From: Macondimonas sp035325645
GTDB lineage: Bacteria > Pseudomonadota > Gammaproteobacteria > UBA5335
Direction of reading: 5' to 3'
Length of the DNA: 64,000 nt
Assembly: GCA_035325645.1 (NCBI GenBank)
Contig: DAOKZK010000005.1
Coordinates: 9,103-73,102, forward strand
Position numbers and translations under genes: made by a program. The notes beneath the pieces were generated by a model that saw only the letters and a program-made list of their open reading frames with translations, was not told the origin of the DNA and did no database searches. Positions 30,265 through 37,863 of this stretch are shown one piece after another; position 1 is the stretch's first letter, and the number at the start of each line of letters is the position of its first letter.

Positions 30265-30828
30265 ATGATTGAAGGGCGCTATCTCCAGCATCACCTGCTG
30301 ATCGCCATGCCGGGCATGAGCGATCGCAATTTTTCCCACACCGTCACCTATTTGTGCGAGCACAATGCCGACGGCGCCCTCGGCATCGTCATCAACCGGC
30401 CCAGCGATTTGCGGCTCTCCCAGCTCATGGAGCAGATGCAACTCCCGGGCCCTGAAAAACCCGAATGGGACAGCATCGTCTATCAGGGCGGGCCCGTGAG
30501 CGAGGAGCGCGGCTTCGTGCTGCACGAGGATCCGGGGCCTTGGGAGTCCAGCCTGTTCGTGTCCGAGCACATGCACGTCACGACCTCCCGCGATATCCTG
30601 ATGGCCATCGCTCAAGGGTGTGGCCCTTCGCGCTACCTCCTGGCCCTGGGCTATGCCGGCTGGACCGCAGGGCAGTTGGAACAGGAAATGCGCGACAACG
30701 CCTGGCTCGCCGTGCCCGCCGACGGGCGTATCGTCTTCGATCTGCCGGCACCGGAACGGCTCGCGGCAGCCATCGGCTTGCTGGGCGTCGATTGGCGGCA
30801 GATCGGCAGCGAAGCGGGCCATGCGTGA
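30265..30828 (+). CDS. algH: YqgE/AlgH family protein
   Basis: A 187-residue soluble protein of the UPF0301 (YqgE/AlgH) family. Visible family segments: HHLLIAMPGMSDRNFSHTV, YLCEHNADGALGIVINRPS, VYQGGPVSEERGFVLH and LLALGYAGWTAGQLEQE. AlgH affects alginate genes in Pseudomonas, but the biochemical function is unknown. The ATG at 30265 has no Shine-Dalgarno sequence and lies at the expected start point of the promoter at 30230-30258. The gene is followed by ruvX with a start/stop overlap or a 2-base gap, the usual algH-yqgF order in gammaproteobacteria, and then by the pyr genes. Confidence 0.94.
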   Translation: MIEGRYLQHHLLIAMPGMSDRNFSHTVTYLCEHNADGALGIVINRPSDLRLSQLMEQMQLPGPEKPEWDSIVYQGGPVSEERGFVLHEDPGPWESSLFVSEHMHVTTSRDILMAIAQGCGPSRYLLALGYAGWTAGQLEQEMRDNAWLAVPADGRIVFDLPAPERLAAAIGLLGVDWRQIGSEAGHA

Positions 30829-30830
30829 GC

Positions 30831-31247
30831 ATGGCCGCAACCCCTGAATATCGCACGTTGATGGGCTTCGATTACGGTGCCCGCCGGGTCGGTATCGCAG
30901 TCGGCCAGACGGTAACCGGTAGCGCCTCGCCGCTGACCATTCTGCAGCAGCCTGCCTCGGCCGAATTCTGGCGCCAGCTCGATCGGCTCATGGCCGAATG
31001 GCGACCCGATGCCTTGATCGTCGGTCAGCCCTTGCACGCCGACGGCAGCAGCGGCGCGATCACGCAGGCCGCAGCGGCTTTCGGCGTGCAACTGGGCGAG
31101 CGCTATCATTTGCCCGTGATCGGCGTCGATGAACGCCTCACCTCCTGGGAGGCGGACCAAGTGGCGCGCGAAGTGCCCGCCTCGCGTCGGGATGCCGTCG
31201 CCGCCAGCCTGATTTTGATGACCTATCTGGAAGGACGATCCGCATGA
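30831..31247 (+). CDS. ruvX: Holliday junction resolvase-like / pre-16S rRNA nuclease (YqgF)
   Basis: A 138-residue RNase H-fold protein of the YqgF/RuvX family, implicated in 5' maturation of 16S rRNA in E. coli. It begins with the first catalytic strand LMGFDYGARRVGIAVGQ (catalytic Asp), then LIVGQPLHADGSSGA and VIGVDERLTSWEAD with the second acidic residue, and ends AASLILMTYLEGRSA. ATG at 30831 is given; a GTG at 30825 overlapping the algH stop (GTGA) is equally possible and adds two residues. The stop overlaps the pyrR start (ATGA, 31244-31247), so it belongs to the coupled series. Confidence 0.94.
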   Translation: MAATPEYRTLMGFDYGARRVGIAVGQTVTGSASPLTILQQPASAEFWRQLDRLMAEWRPDALIVGQPLHADGSSGAITQAAAAFGVQLGERYHLPVIGVDERLTSWEADQVAREVPASRRDAVAASLILMTYLEGRSA

Positions 31248-31795
31248 TCCTGTGGGACACACCGCGGGTGCACGCCCATATCGATGCGCTGGCCAATGCC
31301 ATCGCCGCCCGCTATGCCGCGGCAAACGAACCGCCCCTGCTGGTGGGCATCCATACGGGCGGCGCCTGGCTGGCCCAGGCTCTGCACCGCCAGTTGCAGG
31401 ATACCCTTCGCCTCGACGAGCCTGCGGGCACGGTGGATGTGAGCTTCTACCGCGACGATCTGGCGCGCAGCGGCGTGCCGGCGCAGGCCCGGCCGTCGCA
31501 GGTCTCGACCTCGGTCGATGGCCGAGAGATCGTGCTCGTGGATGACGTGCTCTACACGGGCCGCACCGTCCGGGCCGCGATGAACGAACTGTTCGATTAC
31601 GGCCGCCCCGCGGCCATCCGTCTGGCCGTACTGGTCACTCGCAACGGCCGTCAACTCCCCATTGCGCCGGACTTCCCGGCCGAAATGCTCTCGCTAGAAG
31701 TCGGGGAACGCATTAAACTCGCCGGGCCCGATCCGCTGCAACTGCACCTGCTCCGGAGTCCTCCGCCCGCCCATGATGCGACCAACCGCGCCTGA
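31244..31795 (+). CDS. pyrR: PyrR-type uracil phosphoribosyltransferase / pyr regulator
   Basis: A 183-residue type I phosphoribosyltransferase. The PRPP-binding loop is EIVLVDDVLYTGRTVRAA (about residues 96-113), and VGIHTGGAWLAQAL and VSFYRDDLARSGV are PyrR features. In Gram-positives PyrR binds pyr leader RNA and attenuates transcription; in gammaproteobacteria with the pyrR-pyrB-pyrC' order its regulatory role is less clear. No obvious terminator/antiterminator pair precedes it, because it overlaps ruvX by four bases. The downstream pyrB starts 23 bases inside its 3' end. The C-terminal tail after LHLLRSP is probably dispensable. Confidence 0.93.
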   Translation: MILWDTPRVHAHIDALANAIAARYAAANEPPLLVGIHTGGAWLAQALHRQLQDTLRLDEPAGTVDVSFYRDDLARSGVPAQARPSQVSTSVDGREIVLVDDVLYTGRTVRAAMNELFDYGRPAAIRLAVLVTRNGRQLPIAPDFPAEMLSLEVGERIKLAGPDPLQLHLLRSPPPAHDATNRA

Positions 31796-32744
31796 TGATG
31801 CCCCGCCGCTGCGCCATCTGCTGACCACCGATGGCCTGAGCCGTCCGCAGATCGTTTCCATCCTCGATCTGGCCGAATCCTTCCTGCCGGTCGGGGAGCG
31901 CGCAGTCAAGAAGGTGCCCCTGCTGCGCGGCAAAACGGTCGTGAACCTGTTCTTCGAGCCCAGCACGCGCACGCGCATGACCTTCGAACTGGCCGCCAAG
32001 CGCCTGTCGGCCGACGTGCTGAACCTCGAGGTCGGCACCTCCTCCACCCGCAAGGGTGAAACCCTGCTCGACACGCTGCAGAACCTCGAAGCCATGCAGA
32101 TGGACATGCTGGTCGTGCGCCATGCCGAGAGCGGCGCCGCGGATTTTTTTGCCCGTCATGCCGCCCCGCACGTCAGCGTGCTCAACGCCGGCGACGGCCG
32201 TCACGCCCATCCGACGCAAGCCTTGCTGGACATGTTCACCATACGGCGGCACAAGCGCGATTTCACCGAGCTCTCCGTGGCCATCGTTGGTGACGTCGCG
32301 CACTCGCGAGTGGCCCGTTCGCAGATCCATGCCTTGCGCATCCTGGGCGTCCCGGACATCCGCGTGGTCGCGCCGCGCACCCTGCTGCCCACCGCCATCG
32401 AAAGCCTCGGTGTCCGGGTCTTCGCAAGACTCGAGCCCGCCCTGCAGGGCTGCGATGTCGTGATCGCCTTGCGCTTGCAGCGTGAACGCATGCAGGGCAC
32501 ACAATTGCCGAGTGAAAACGAATACTTCCGTCATTACGGCCTGGACCCGGCACGGCTCACCCTGGCGCGACCCGATGCCATCGTGATGCACCCCGGCCCT
32601 ATCAACCGCAACGTCGAAATCGCCTCGGCGGTGGCCGACGGGCCGCAGTCGGTGATCCTGGAGCAAGTGACCAACGGCATCGCCGTGCGCATGGCGGTCA
32701 TGGCGCAAGTGCTGGGGCGGGCGCCGGCCCGGGGGGGCGCATGA
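31773..32744 (+). CDS. pyrB: Aspartate carbamoyltransferase catalytic subunit
   Basis: A 323-residue catalytic chain that makes carbamoyl-aspartate, the second step of pyrimidine synthesis. The carbamoyl-phosphate loop FFEPSTRTRMTFE, the 80s loop SSTRKGETLLDT, the HPTQALLDM helix and the aspartate-binding RLQRERM and HPGPINRNVEI are all present. It overlaps pyrR by 23 bases and the next gene by four (ATGA at 32741-32744). No pyrI is present, and the next gene is a dihydroorotase-like protein, as in Pseudomonas, where PyrB and PyrC' form a dodecamer. An inference is the same assembly here. Confidence 0.97.
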   Translation: MMRPTAPDDAPPLRHLLTTDGLSRPQIVSILDLAESFLPVGERAVKKVPLLRGKTVVNLFFEPSTRTRMTFELAAKRLSADVLNLEVGTSSTRKGETLLDTLQNLEAMQMDMLVVRHAESGAADFFARHAAPHVSVLNAGDGRHAHPTQALLDMFTIRRHKRDFTELSVAIVGDVAHSRVARSQIHALRILGVPDIRVVAPRTLLPTAIESLGVRVFARLEPALQGCDVVIALRLQRERMQGTQLPSENEYFRHYGLDPARLTLARPDAIVMHPGPINRNVEIASAVADGPQSVILEQVTNGIAVRMAVMAQVLGRAPARGGA

Positions 32745-34021
32745 GCGCATTGACCATCACCGGGGGCCGCATCATCGATCCTGCCAACGGCGTGGATACC
32801 CACCAGGATCTGCATCTGCTGGATGGACGCGTGCTGGCCTTGGGATCGGCGCCGGAGGGCTTCGTACCGGAACAGCGGCTCGACGTGGGCGGGCAATGGG
32901 TTCTGCCGGGGCTGATCGATCTGTGCGCCCGCCCCATCCCCGACCTGCCGCGAGAGCTGCGCGCCGCAGCGGCGGCGGGCATCACCAGCCTGTGTGTGCC
33001 ACCCGACATCGGTCCCTGTATCGACACGCCGGCAGTGGCCGAGCGCCTGCTCGAACAGGCCCGGCGCGCGGGCAGTACGCGAGTGCACCCCATCGGCGCA
33101 CTCACCCGCGCGCTCGCCGGCGAACAACTCGCCGAGCTGGCCGCGTTGCAGGAAGCCGGCTGCGTGGCCGTGAGTCCCGGCGCCGAGACCATCGCCGACA
33201 GCCGCACCCTGCGTCAGGCGCTTGCCTACGCCGCGAGCCATGATCTCTTGGTGATGCTCTCTCCGCGCGATCCCTGGCTGCACCGCCACGGCTGCGCGCA
33301 TGAAGGCGCCACGAGCACCCGCCTTGGCTTGCCCGCCATTCCCGGCATCGCCGAATCCATCGGGCTGGCCCGCGATGTGGCGCTGGTGGAACTCACGGGC
33401 GTCCGCGCCCACTTCTGCCGCATCTCCAGTGCCCTGTCCCTCCCCCTGCTGCAGCAGGCCCGCGCGCGCGGCCTGCCGGTGACGGCCGATGTCGCCGTCC
33501 ATCATCTACACCTCTGCGACACCGATGTCGCCGCGTTCGATACCTCGTGCCGGGTGGATCCGCCGCTGCGCGGCGCCGCCGATCGTGACGGCCTGTGTGC
33601 AGCGATCGACCAACGCACGATCGATGCCGTCTGCAGCGATCATCACCCCCTTGGCGCGGACGCCAAACGCATGCCCTTCCCGCAGGCCGCGCCTGGCATG
33701 GCGGGCCTGGAAACCCTGCTGCCGCTCAGTCTCGCGGCGGTCCGGGACGGCCGGATGTCGCTCGAACGGGCCATTGCCAGTCTCACCATCGGACCTGCGC
33801 AGATTCTGGGTTTGCCGCTGGGCACGCTTGCGCCCGGGGCGGCTGCCGATCTGTGCATCGTCGATCCCGAGCAGCGCTGGATTCCCGACACCACGACGCT
33901 GGTCAGCGGCGGCCACAACACCCCGTTCCTGGGCCGTACCCTGCGCGGGCGGGTCACCCATACCCTGCTCGCGGGCCGGATCGTCCATCGGCTCGACGCA
34001 GACACGAGGCAGGCGCCATGA
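32741..34021 (+). CDS. pyrC': Dihydroorotase-like protein PyrC', probably inactive
   Basis: A 426-residue amidohydrolase-fold protein of the PyrC type I family. The first metal-ligand motif, normally DxHxH after PGLID, reads PGLIDLCARPIPD, so both histidines are gone. Other family segments survive: TADVAVHHLHL, VCSDHHPLGADAKRMPF and PGMAGLETLLPL. In Pseudomonas the equivalent PyrC' is catalytically dead but required for assembly of the PyrB-PyrC' complex; the same is inferred here. A functional dihydroorotase must be encoded outside the window. Four-base overlaps link it to pyrB and to the following electron-transfer gene (ATGA at 34018-34021). Confidence 0.9.
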   Translation: MSALTITGGRIIDPANGVDTHQDLHLLDGRVLALGSAPEGFVPEQRLDVGGQWVLPGLIDLCARPIPDLPRELRAAAAAGITSLCVPPDIGPCIDTPAVAERLLEQARRAGSTRVHPIGALTRALAGEQLAELAALQEAGCVAVSPGAETIADSRTLRQALAYAASHDLLVMLSPRDPWLHRHGCAHEGATSTRLGLPAIPGIAESIGLARDVALVELTGVRAHFCRISSALSLPLLQQARARGLPVTADVAVHHLHLCDTDVAAFDTSCRVDPPLRGAADRDGLCAAIDQRTIDAVCSDHHPLGADAKRMPFPQAAPGMAGLETLLPLSLAAVRDGRMSLERAIASLTIGPAQILGLPLGTLAPGAAADLCIVDPEQRWIPDTTTLVSGGHNTPFLGRTLRGRVTHTLLAGRIVHRLDADTRQAP

Positions 34022-34893
34022 CGGCATCCCATCGCGGCACCATCTTCGTGGAAGAGGCGCGCATCCTCGCGCATCACTCGCCCGCCGCCGAGCAATGGCT
34101 GCTCACGCTGGAGGCGCCCGAGTGCGCGCGCCGCGCCCTGCCGGGCCAGTTCGTGCATCTGCAATGCGACCCCGCCTTGCCCATGCGCCGCCCGCTGTCG
34201 CTGCTGCGTGTGAACCGCGATCAAGGCTGGGTCGAGATGCTCTACAAGGTGGTCGGGCACGGCACCCGTTTGCTCACGCAGCGCGCCGTCGGCCAGACCT
34301 TGAGCCTGATGGGCCCCATCGGCCAGCCCTTCCGGCCCGATCCCGAGCGCCGCCACGTGCTGCTGCTGGGTGGCGGCGTCGGCATGCCGCCCATGATCTT
34401 CCTCGCCGATCACCTGCGCCGAGAGACCGGCTGGCGGCCTGTGGCGTTTCTGGGCTCCGAGTTACCCTTCCCGTTTCCGACCCGACCCTCGCGACTGCTC
34501 ATCCCCGGCCTGCCGCCCGACGCCATCGGCACCCTGAGCCTGCTCGAGGATTGGGGGATTCCCTGCCGGCTAAGCAGCGCGCAGGGCCAGCCCGGCTGCC
34601 ATGCGGGCTACGTCACGGATCTCGCGCGGCACTACCTCGAAACCCTCGACGCGCCGGAACGCCGACACGTGGCGATCCATGCCTGCGGGCCCGACGCCAT
34701 GCTGCGCGCCGTGGCGCAGCTGGCGCGCGCGTTCGACCTGCCGGCGCAGGTATCGCTGGAGGAATACATGGCCTGCGCAGTGGGCGGCTGCGCCGGCTGC
34801 GTGGTGCCCGTGCACACGCCGCAGGGCGTGGCCATGAAGCGCGTCTGCGTCGATGGTCCCGTCTTCCCCGCCGAGGCCGTGTATCCGGCTTGA
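34018..34893 (+). CDS. PyrK-like FAD/2Fe-2S electron-transfer protein
   Basis: A 291-residue ferredoxin-reductase family protein like the electron-transfer subunit of class 1B dihydroorotate dehydrogenase. It has the FAD motif MRRPLSLLRVN, the NAD-binding glycine loop LLLGGGVGMPPMIF, and a C-terminal iron-sulphur motif EYMACAVGGCAGCVVPV followed by a fourth cysteine in MKRVCVDGPVF. Its start overlaps the pyrC' stop, so it is the last gene of the pyr series. PyrK normally works with a class 1B PyrD, but none is in the window; gammaproteobacteria usually carry the quinone-linked class 2 enzyme. It may serve an unlinked pyrD or have another partner. Confidence 0.87.
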   Translation: MTASHRGTIFVEEARILAHHSPAAEQWLLTLEAPECARRALPGQFVHLQCDPALPMRRPLSLLRVNRDQGWVEMLYKVVGHGTRLLTQRAVGQTLSLMGPIGQPFRPDPERRHVLLLGGGVGMPPMIFLADHLRRETGWRPVAFLGSELPFPFPTRPSRLLIPGLPPDAIGTLSLLEDWGIPCRLSSAQGQPGCHAGYVTDLARHYLETLDAPERRHVAIHACGPDAMLRAVAQLARAFDLPAQVSLEEYMACAVGGCAGCVVPVHTPQGVAMKRVCVDGPVFPAEAVYPA

Positions 34894-35196
34894 TCAGAAA
34901 GCCCCTTCCCAGCATGGCGCGGGCGCAACACCGCAGATGAGTGAACGGCTAGAACTTCCCAGTCGTCTTCGTAAACGATGGCAGTGCAATCAAGCCCGGC
35001 ATATCCGTGGCCATCAAGAAGCTGCATCCACTGGGATCCTGCGCGCCAGCGCTTCCCCGAGAGGATCCGCCGCCATACAGAAAGGCTTAACATTCATCAG
35101 CCCCGCTGGACGGGAGCGATCACAAAGTCGGCTCGATCAGCGTTTTAAAGAAAAACGGCTACACCAACGACCTACTTGACTTGGGAGATAAAAAAC
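34894..35196. other. Intergenic gap upstream of the outer-membrane barrel gene
   Basis: About 303 bases lower in GC towards the right end (GTTTTAAAGAAAAACGG around 35142). It should contain the promoter of the barrel gene, but I found no hexamer pair with correct spacing. Short frames on both strands have no recognisable protein signature. No hairpin terminator for the pyr series was found. Confidence 0.4.
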
Positions 35197-35784
35197 ATGA
35201 GCAACCTGAAATCATATGCCTTGCTTCCGGCGTTGGCGCTGGCCGGCATGGTCGCCGCGCCGGCCGCGATGGCCACGGAGACGGCCGGCCTGTTCGGCGT
35301 GGGCCTGAGCAAAACGCTGGGCGAAGACGACCGCGATGACAAGGTGGCCTTGAGCGGCCGTTACTGGCTCAGCGAACAAACCGGCGTGCAGGGCACGCTT
35401 TATTATCGGAGTGACGATGCGGAAGTGTGGTATGAAGCCACGACCTATGAGCTTGCCGTGAAAGGAATCTTCGCACCGATCATGCGCGAGCACGGCAGGT
35501 TCATGCTTTCTCTGGAAGCCGGCTACGCCAATGTCGACCTGGAATACAACGGCAAACACGGCAAGGAGGATTGGAGCGCCGATGGCTGGTTCGTCTATCC
35601 CGCCATCGGCGCCGAGTTCATGCTGAGCAGCCTGCCGCAGCTGGGTTTGAATATCGAGATCGGCTACAAGTACACGAAGTTCGACCGCACCATCGAATAT
35701 GACGATAACTCGCTCACCTACAGCGATTCCGACACCGAAAACCAAGGCGTGGTAGGCGCGGTGGGTGTGATCTACTACTTCTGA
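35197..35784 (+). CDS. Outer-membrane beta-barrel protein
   Basis: A 195-residue exported protein with a signal peptide (SYALLPALALAGMVAAPAAMA, cleavage after about residue 27). The mature part alternates polar and aromatic residues in short strands (VALSGRYWLSEQTGVQGTLYY, YELAVKGIF, LSLEAGYANVDLEYN, LNIEIGYKYTKF) and ends GAVGVIYYF, with the terminal phenylalanine that marks Bam substrates. It is probably an eight-stranded barrel of the OmpA/OmpX-like size class. The ATG at 35197 has GGGAG 10 bases upstream; an in-frame ATG at 35176 is less likely. It stands alone. Ligand or role is unknown. Confidence 0.82.
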   Translation: MSNLKSYALLPALALAGMVAAPAAMATETAGLFGVGLSKTLGEDDRDDKVALSGRYWLSEQTGVQGTLYYRSDDAEVWYEATTYELAVKGIFAPIMREHGRFMLSLEAGYANVDLEYNGKHGKEDWSADGWFVYPAIGAEFMLSSLPQLGLNIEIGYKYTKFDRTIEYDDNSLTYSDSDTENQGVVGAVGVIYYF

Positions 35785-35799
35785 TTCTGAGCGCGGCCC

Positions 35800-35976
35800 A
35801 TGCCACACGGCGTTCACGGACAGGGCTCGGGGGGCTTCTCTTTGAACGCCGCGACGCCACAGGCCCGTGATGCCGATGCGGAACTTGCGGTGGACGGGTC
35901 AATGAAAATCCACATTGGCCACGACGGGCTGGTTTACTCGCTCGAGAGCGGCAGAGCACGCAGCCGGATTCACTAA
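35800..35976 (+). CDS. Possible small ORF with a HemP-like segment (58 aa)
   Basis: A 58-residue frame ATG-TAA begins 13 bases after the barrel stop codon. Its C-terminal part MKIHIGHDGLVYSL resembles the IxIxHxGxxYxL core of hemin uptake protein HemP, but the conserved final RxGKLILTK is replaced by ESGRARSRIH. There is no ribosome-binding site. It could be a degenerate hemP or chance; I list it only because the gap is otherwise empty. Confidence 0.2.
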   Translation: MPHGVHGQGSGGFSLNAATPQARDADAELAVDGSMKIHIGHDGLVYSLESGRARSRIH

Positions 35977-36042
35977 ACCGCAGTCACTGCGCCCAAGCTC
36001 TGAGTCGGCTGAACGGCAAGCATCGACACGAACCACCGTCCA

Positions 36043-37863
36043 TCAGCCGCACGAAAGCCGGCGCAAGGCATCGCCGAGCCCGGAGATCCGGTGCTGGCGG
36101 CGCGCCAGGGCCGGCGCCCAGCCCTCGGCCGCGCCGACGATGTGCAGACGCCGGCGCGCGCGGGTGATGCCGGTATAGAGCAGGTTGCGGGTCAACAGGG
36201 GCGAATCCTCCTCCGGCAACACCAGCAGAACATCGTCGAATTCCGATCCCTGGGTCTTGTGGATCGTCATGGCAAACGCCGTTTCCCAAGCGCCCAATCG
36301 GGCCGGAGAGACGGCATGCACGGCGCCGTCGCCGCGCCGGAAGACCGCCTGCAGGCGCCCCTTGCGGTCCGGCAGCACGAGCCCGACATCCCCATTGGCC
36401 AGTCGCGCGCCAGGATCGTTGCGCGTCACCAGCACCGGCCGGCCCGCCGTCCACAGCCCCTCGCCGCGCAGCGCCCCGCGACGACGCAACGCCGCCTCGA
36501 TGCGCGCGTTGAGCCCCTCGACGCCCAGCGGTCCGGCGCGGGGCGCGCACAACACGCGAAACTGCTCGAAGCAGGCTAATACCTCCTCCACGGGCGCCCC
36601 GCGCGTCAGCGCCTCGAGATAAGACGCATAACCTGCCCGCGCACGTGCGATCAGCTCCGCCTCCGGACCGGCGGTGACCTCCGGCTGCCCTTCCCCCGCC
36701 ACGAGTCGCTGAGCGCGCGCGGCATCGCCGGCGTTGACGGCCGCCGCCAGCGCCGCAAGGCCGGGGCTGTCACCGAAGCGGTGGTTATGGGTGAGGTGGA
36801 CGCGATGATCGCGCAGCGGATTGCCGCCCGGCGCTGCCGCGGCCGGGATCGCCCTACCCGTCCATGCACTGAGCCGTGCGGCCTGCTCCGCCGAAAACCC
36901 CGTCGCGTCCTCGCACAGATCGCCCAGCACGGCGCCGGCCCCGACCGAGGCGAGCTGATCCGGATCGCCGAGCAGGATGAGCCGCGCGGTCTCCGGGAGC
37001 GCTTCGACGAGCCGTGTCATCAGCGCCAGATCGACCATCGAGGCCTCATCGAGCACCAGCACATCGACCGGCAGCGGATGGGCCGCGTGAAAGCGCGGCA
37101 GGTGGCTGGCGCCCGGACGGATGCCGAGCAGCCGATGCAGCGTGGTGGCCTGGACCGGCAGGTCGAGGCGCCAATCTTCCGGCAGCCGTGCCAAGGCGGC
37201 TCCCAGCGCCTCCTGCATCCGCGCCGCCGCCTTGCCCGTCGGCGCCGCGAGGGCTATGCGCTGATCCGGCTCGACGTGCAACAGCAGCGCCAGCATCCGC
37301 GCCAGCGACGTCGTCTTGCCCGTGCCCGGCCCGCCGGTGAGCAGCGTGATACGCCCCGTGGCGGCGAGCACGGCGGCGAGCGCCTGCAGCGAACCGGCGG
37401 TCGCACTGTCCGGAAACAGGGCGCGCAGGGCGCGCTGCACGGGTTCCCGGTCGGCGATCGGCGCCCACCCGACCCGTGCGCACAACGCGCGCGCCAGCCG
37501 CTGTTCGAGATCCCAGTAGCGATAGCCGTACAGGCGCCCGGCCTCATCCAGGATCAAGGGCCGGATCTGCCCGGGCGCGCCCACGGGGCTGGCCTCACGC
37601 AGCAATGCGCGCCACCCCGCCTCATCCGCGGGCAATGCGAACTCGGGCAAGGACGCCGCGCGGGCTTGCTCGACGAGCCCCGTGAGGTCGAGGCAAACCG
37701 CGCCACGCTGGATCTGCCGGCTGAGCGAGGCGATCGCCCACAGCGCGGCGGGCGCCAATGCGGCGTCCTGACGCGCGAACAGGCCCGCCAATTGCAGATC
37801 GAACTCATCGTATCCGCCTGCGGCGCGCAGGCTGCACAATGCGGCGGCCTGGATCGGGGTCAT
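36043..37863 (-). CDS. recD: Exodeoxyribonuclease V subunit alpha
   Basis: A 606-residue 5'-3' SF1B helicase, the fast motor of RecBCD. Walker A is ITLLTGGPGTGKTTSLARML, followed by LAAPTGKAAARMQEAL (motif Ia), LVLDEASMVDLALM (Walker B), LLGDPDQLASVGAG (motif III) and AMTIHKTQGSEFDDV with TRARRRLHIVG near the C-terminus (motifs V and VI). The ATG at 37863 overlaps the recB stop by four bases. It ends the recC-recB-recD operon. Confidence 0.97.
   Translation of the reverse strand: MTPIQAAALCSLRAAGGYDEFDLQLAGLFARQDAALAPAALWAIASLSRQIQRGAVCLDLTGLVEQARAASLPEFALPADEAGWRALLREASPVGAPGQIRPLILDEAGRLYGYRYWDLEQRLARALCARVGWAPIADREPVQRALRALFPDSATAGSLQALAAVLAATGRITLLTGGPGTGKTTSLARMLALLLHVEPDQRIALAAPTGKAAARMQEALGAALARLPEDWRLDLPVQATTLHRLLGIRPGASHLPRFHAAHPLPVDVLVLDEASMVDLALMTRLVEALPETARLILLGDPDQLASVGAGAVLGDLCEDATGFSAEQAARLSAWTGRAIPAAAAPGGNPLRDHRVHLTHNHRFGDSPGLAALAAAVNAGDAARAQRLVAGEGQPEVTAGPEAELIARARAGYASYLEALTRGAPVEEVLACFEQFRVLCAPRAGPLGVEGLNARIEAALRRRGALRGEGLWTAGRPVLVTRNDPGARLANGDVGLVLPDRKGRLQAVFRRGDGAVHAVSPARLGAWETAFAMTIHKTQGSEFDDVLLVLPEEDSPLLTRNLLYTGITRARRRLHIVGAAEGWAPALARRQHRISGLGDALRRLSCG

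Noticed and set aside
34632..35093. A minus-strand frame after pyrK that might be a transposase fragment
   Set aside because: Most of it is antisense to pyrK, and the remaining 60 residues show no recognisable transposase motif or inverted repeats.
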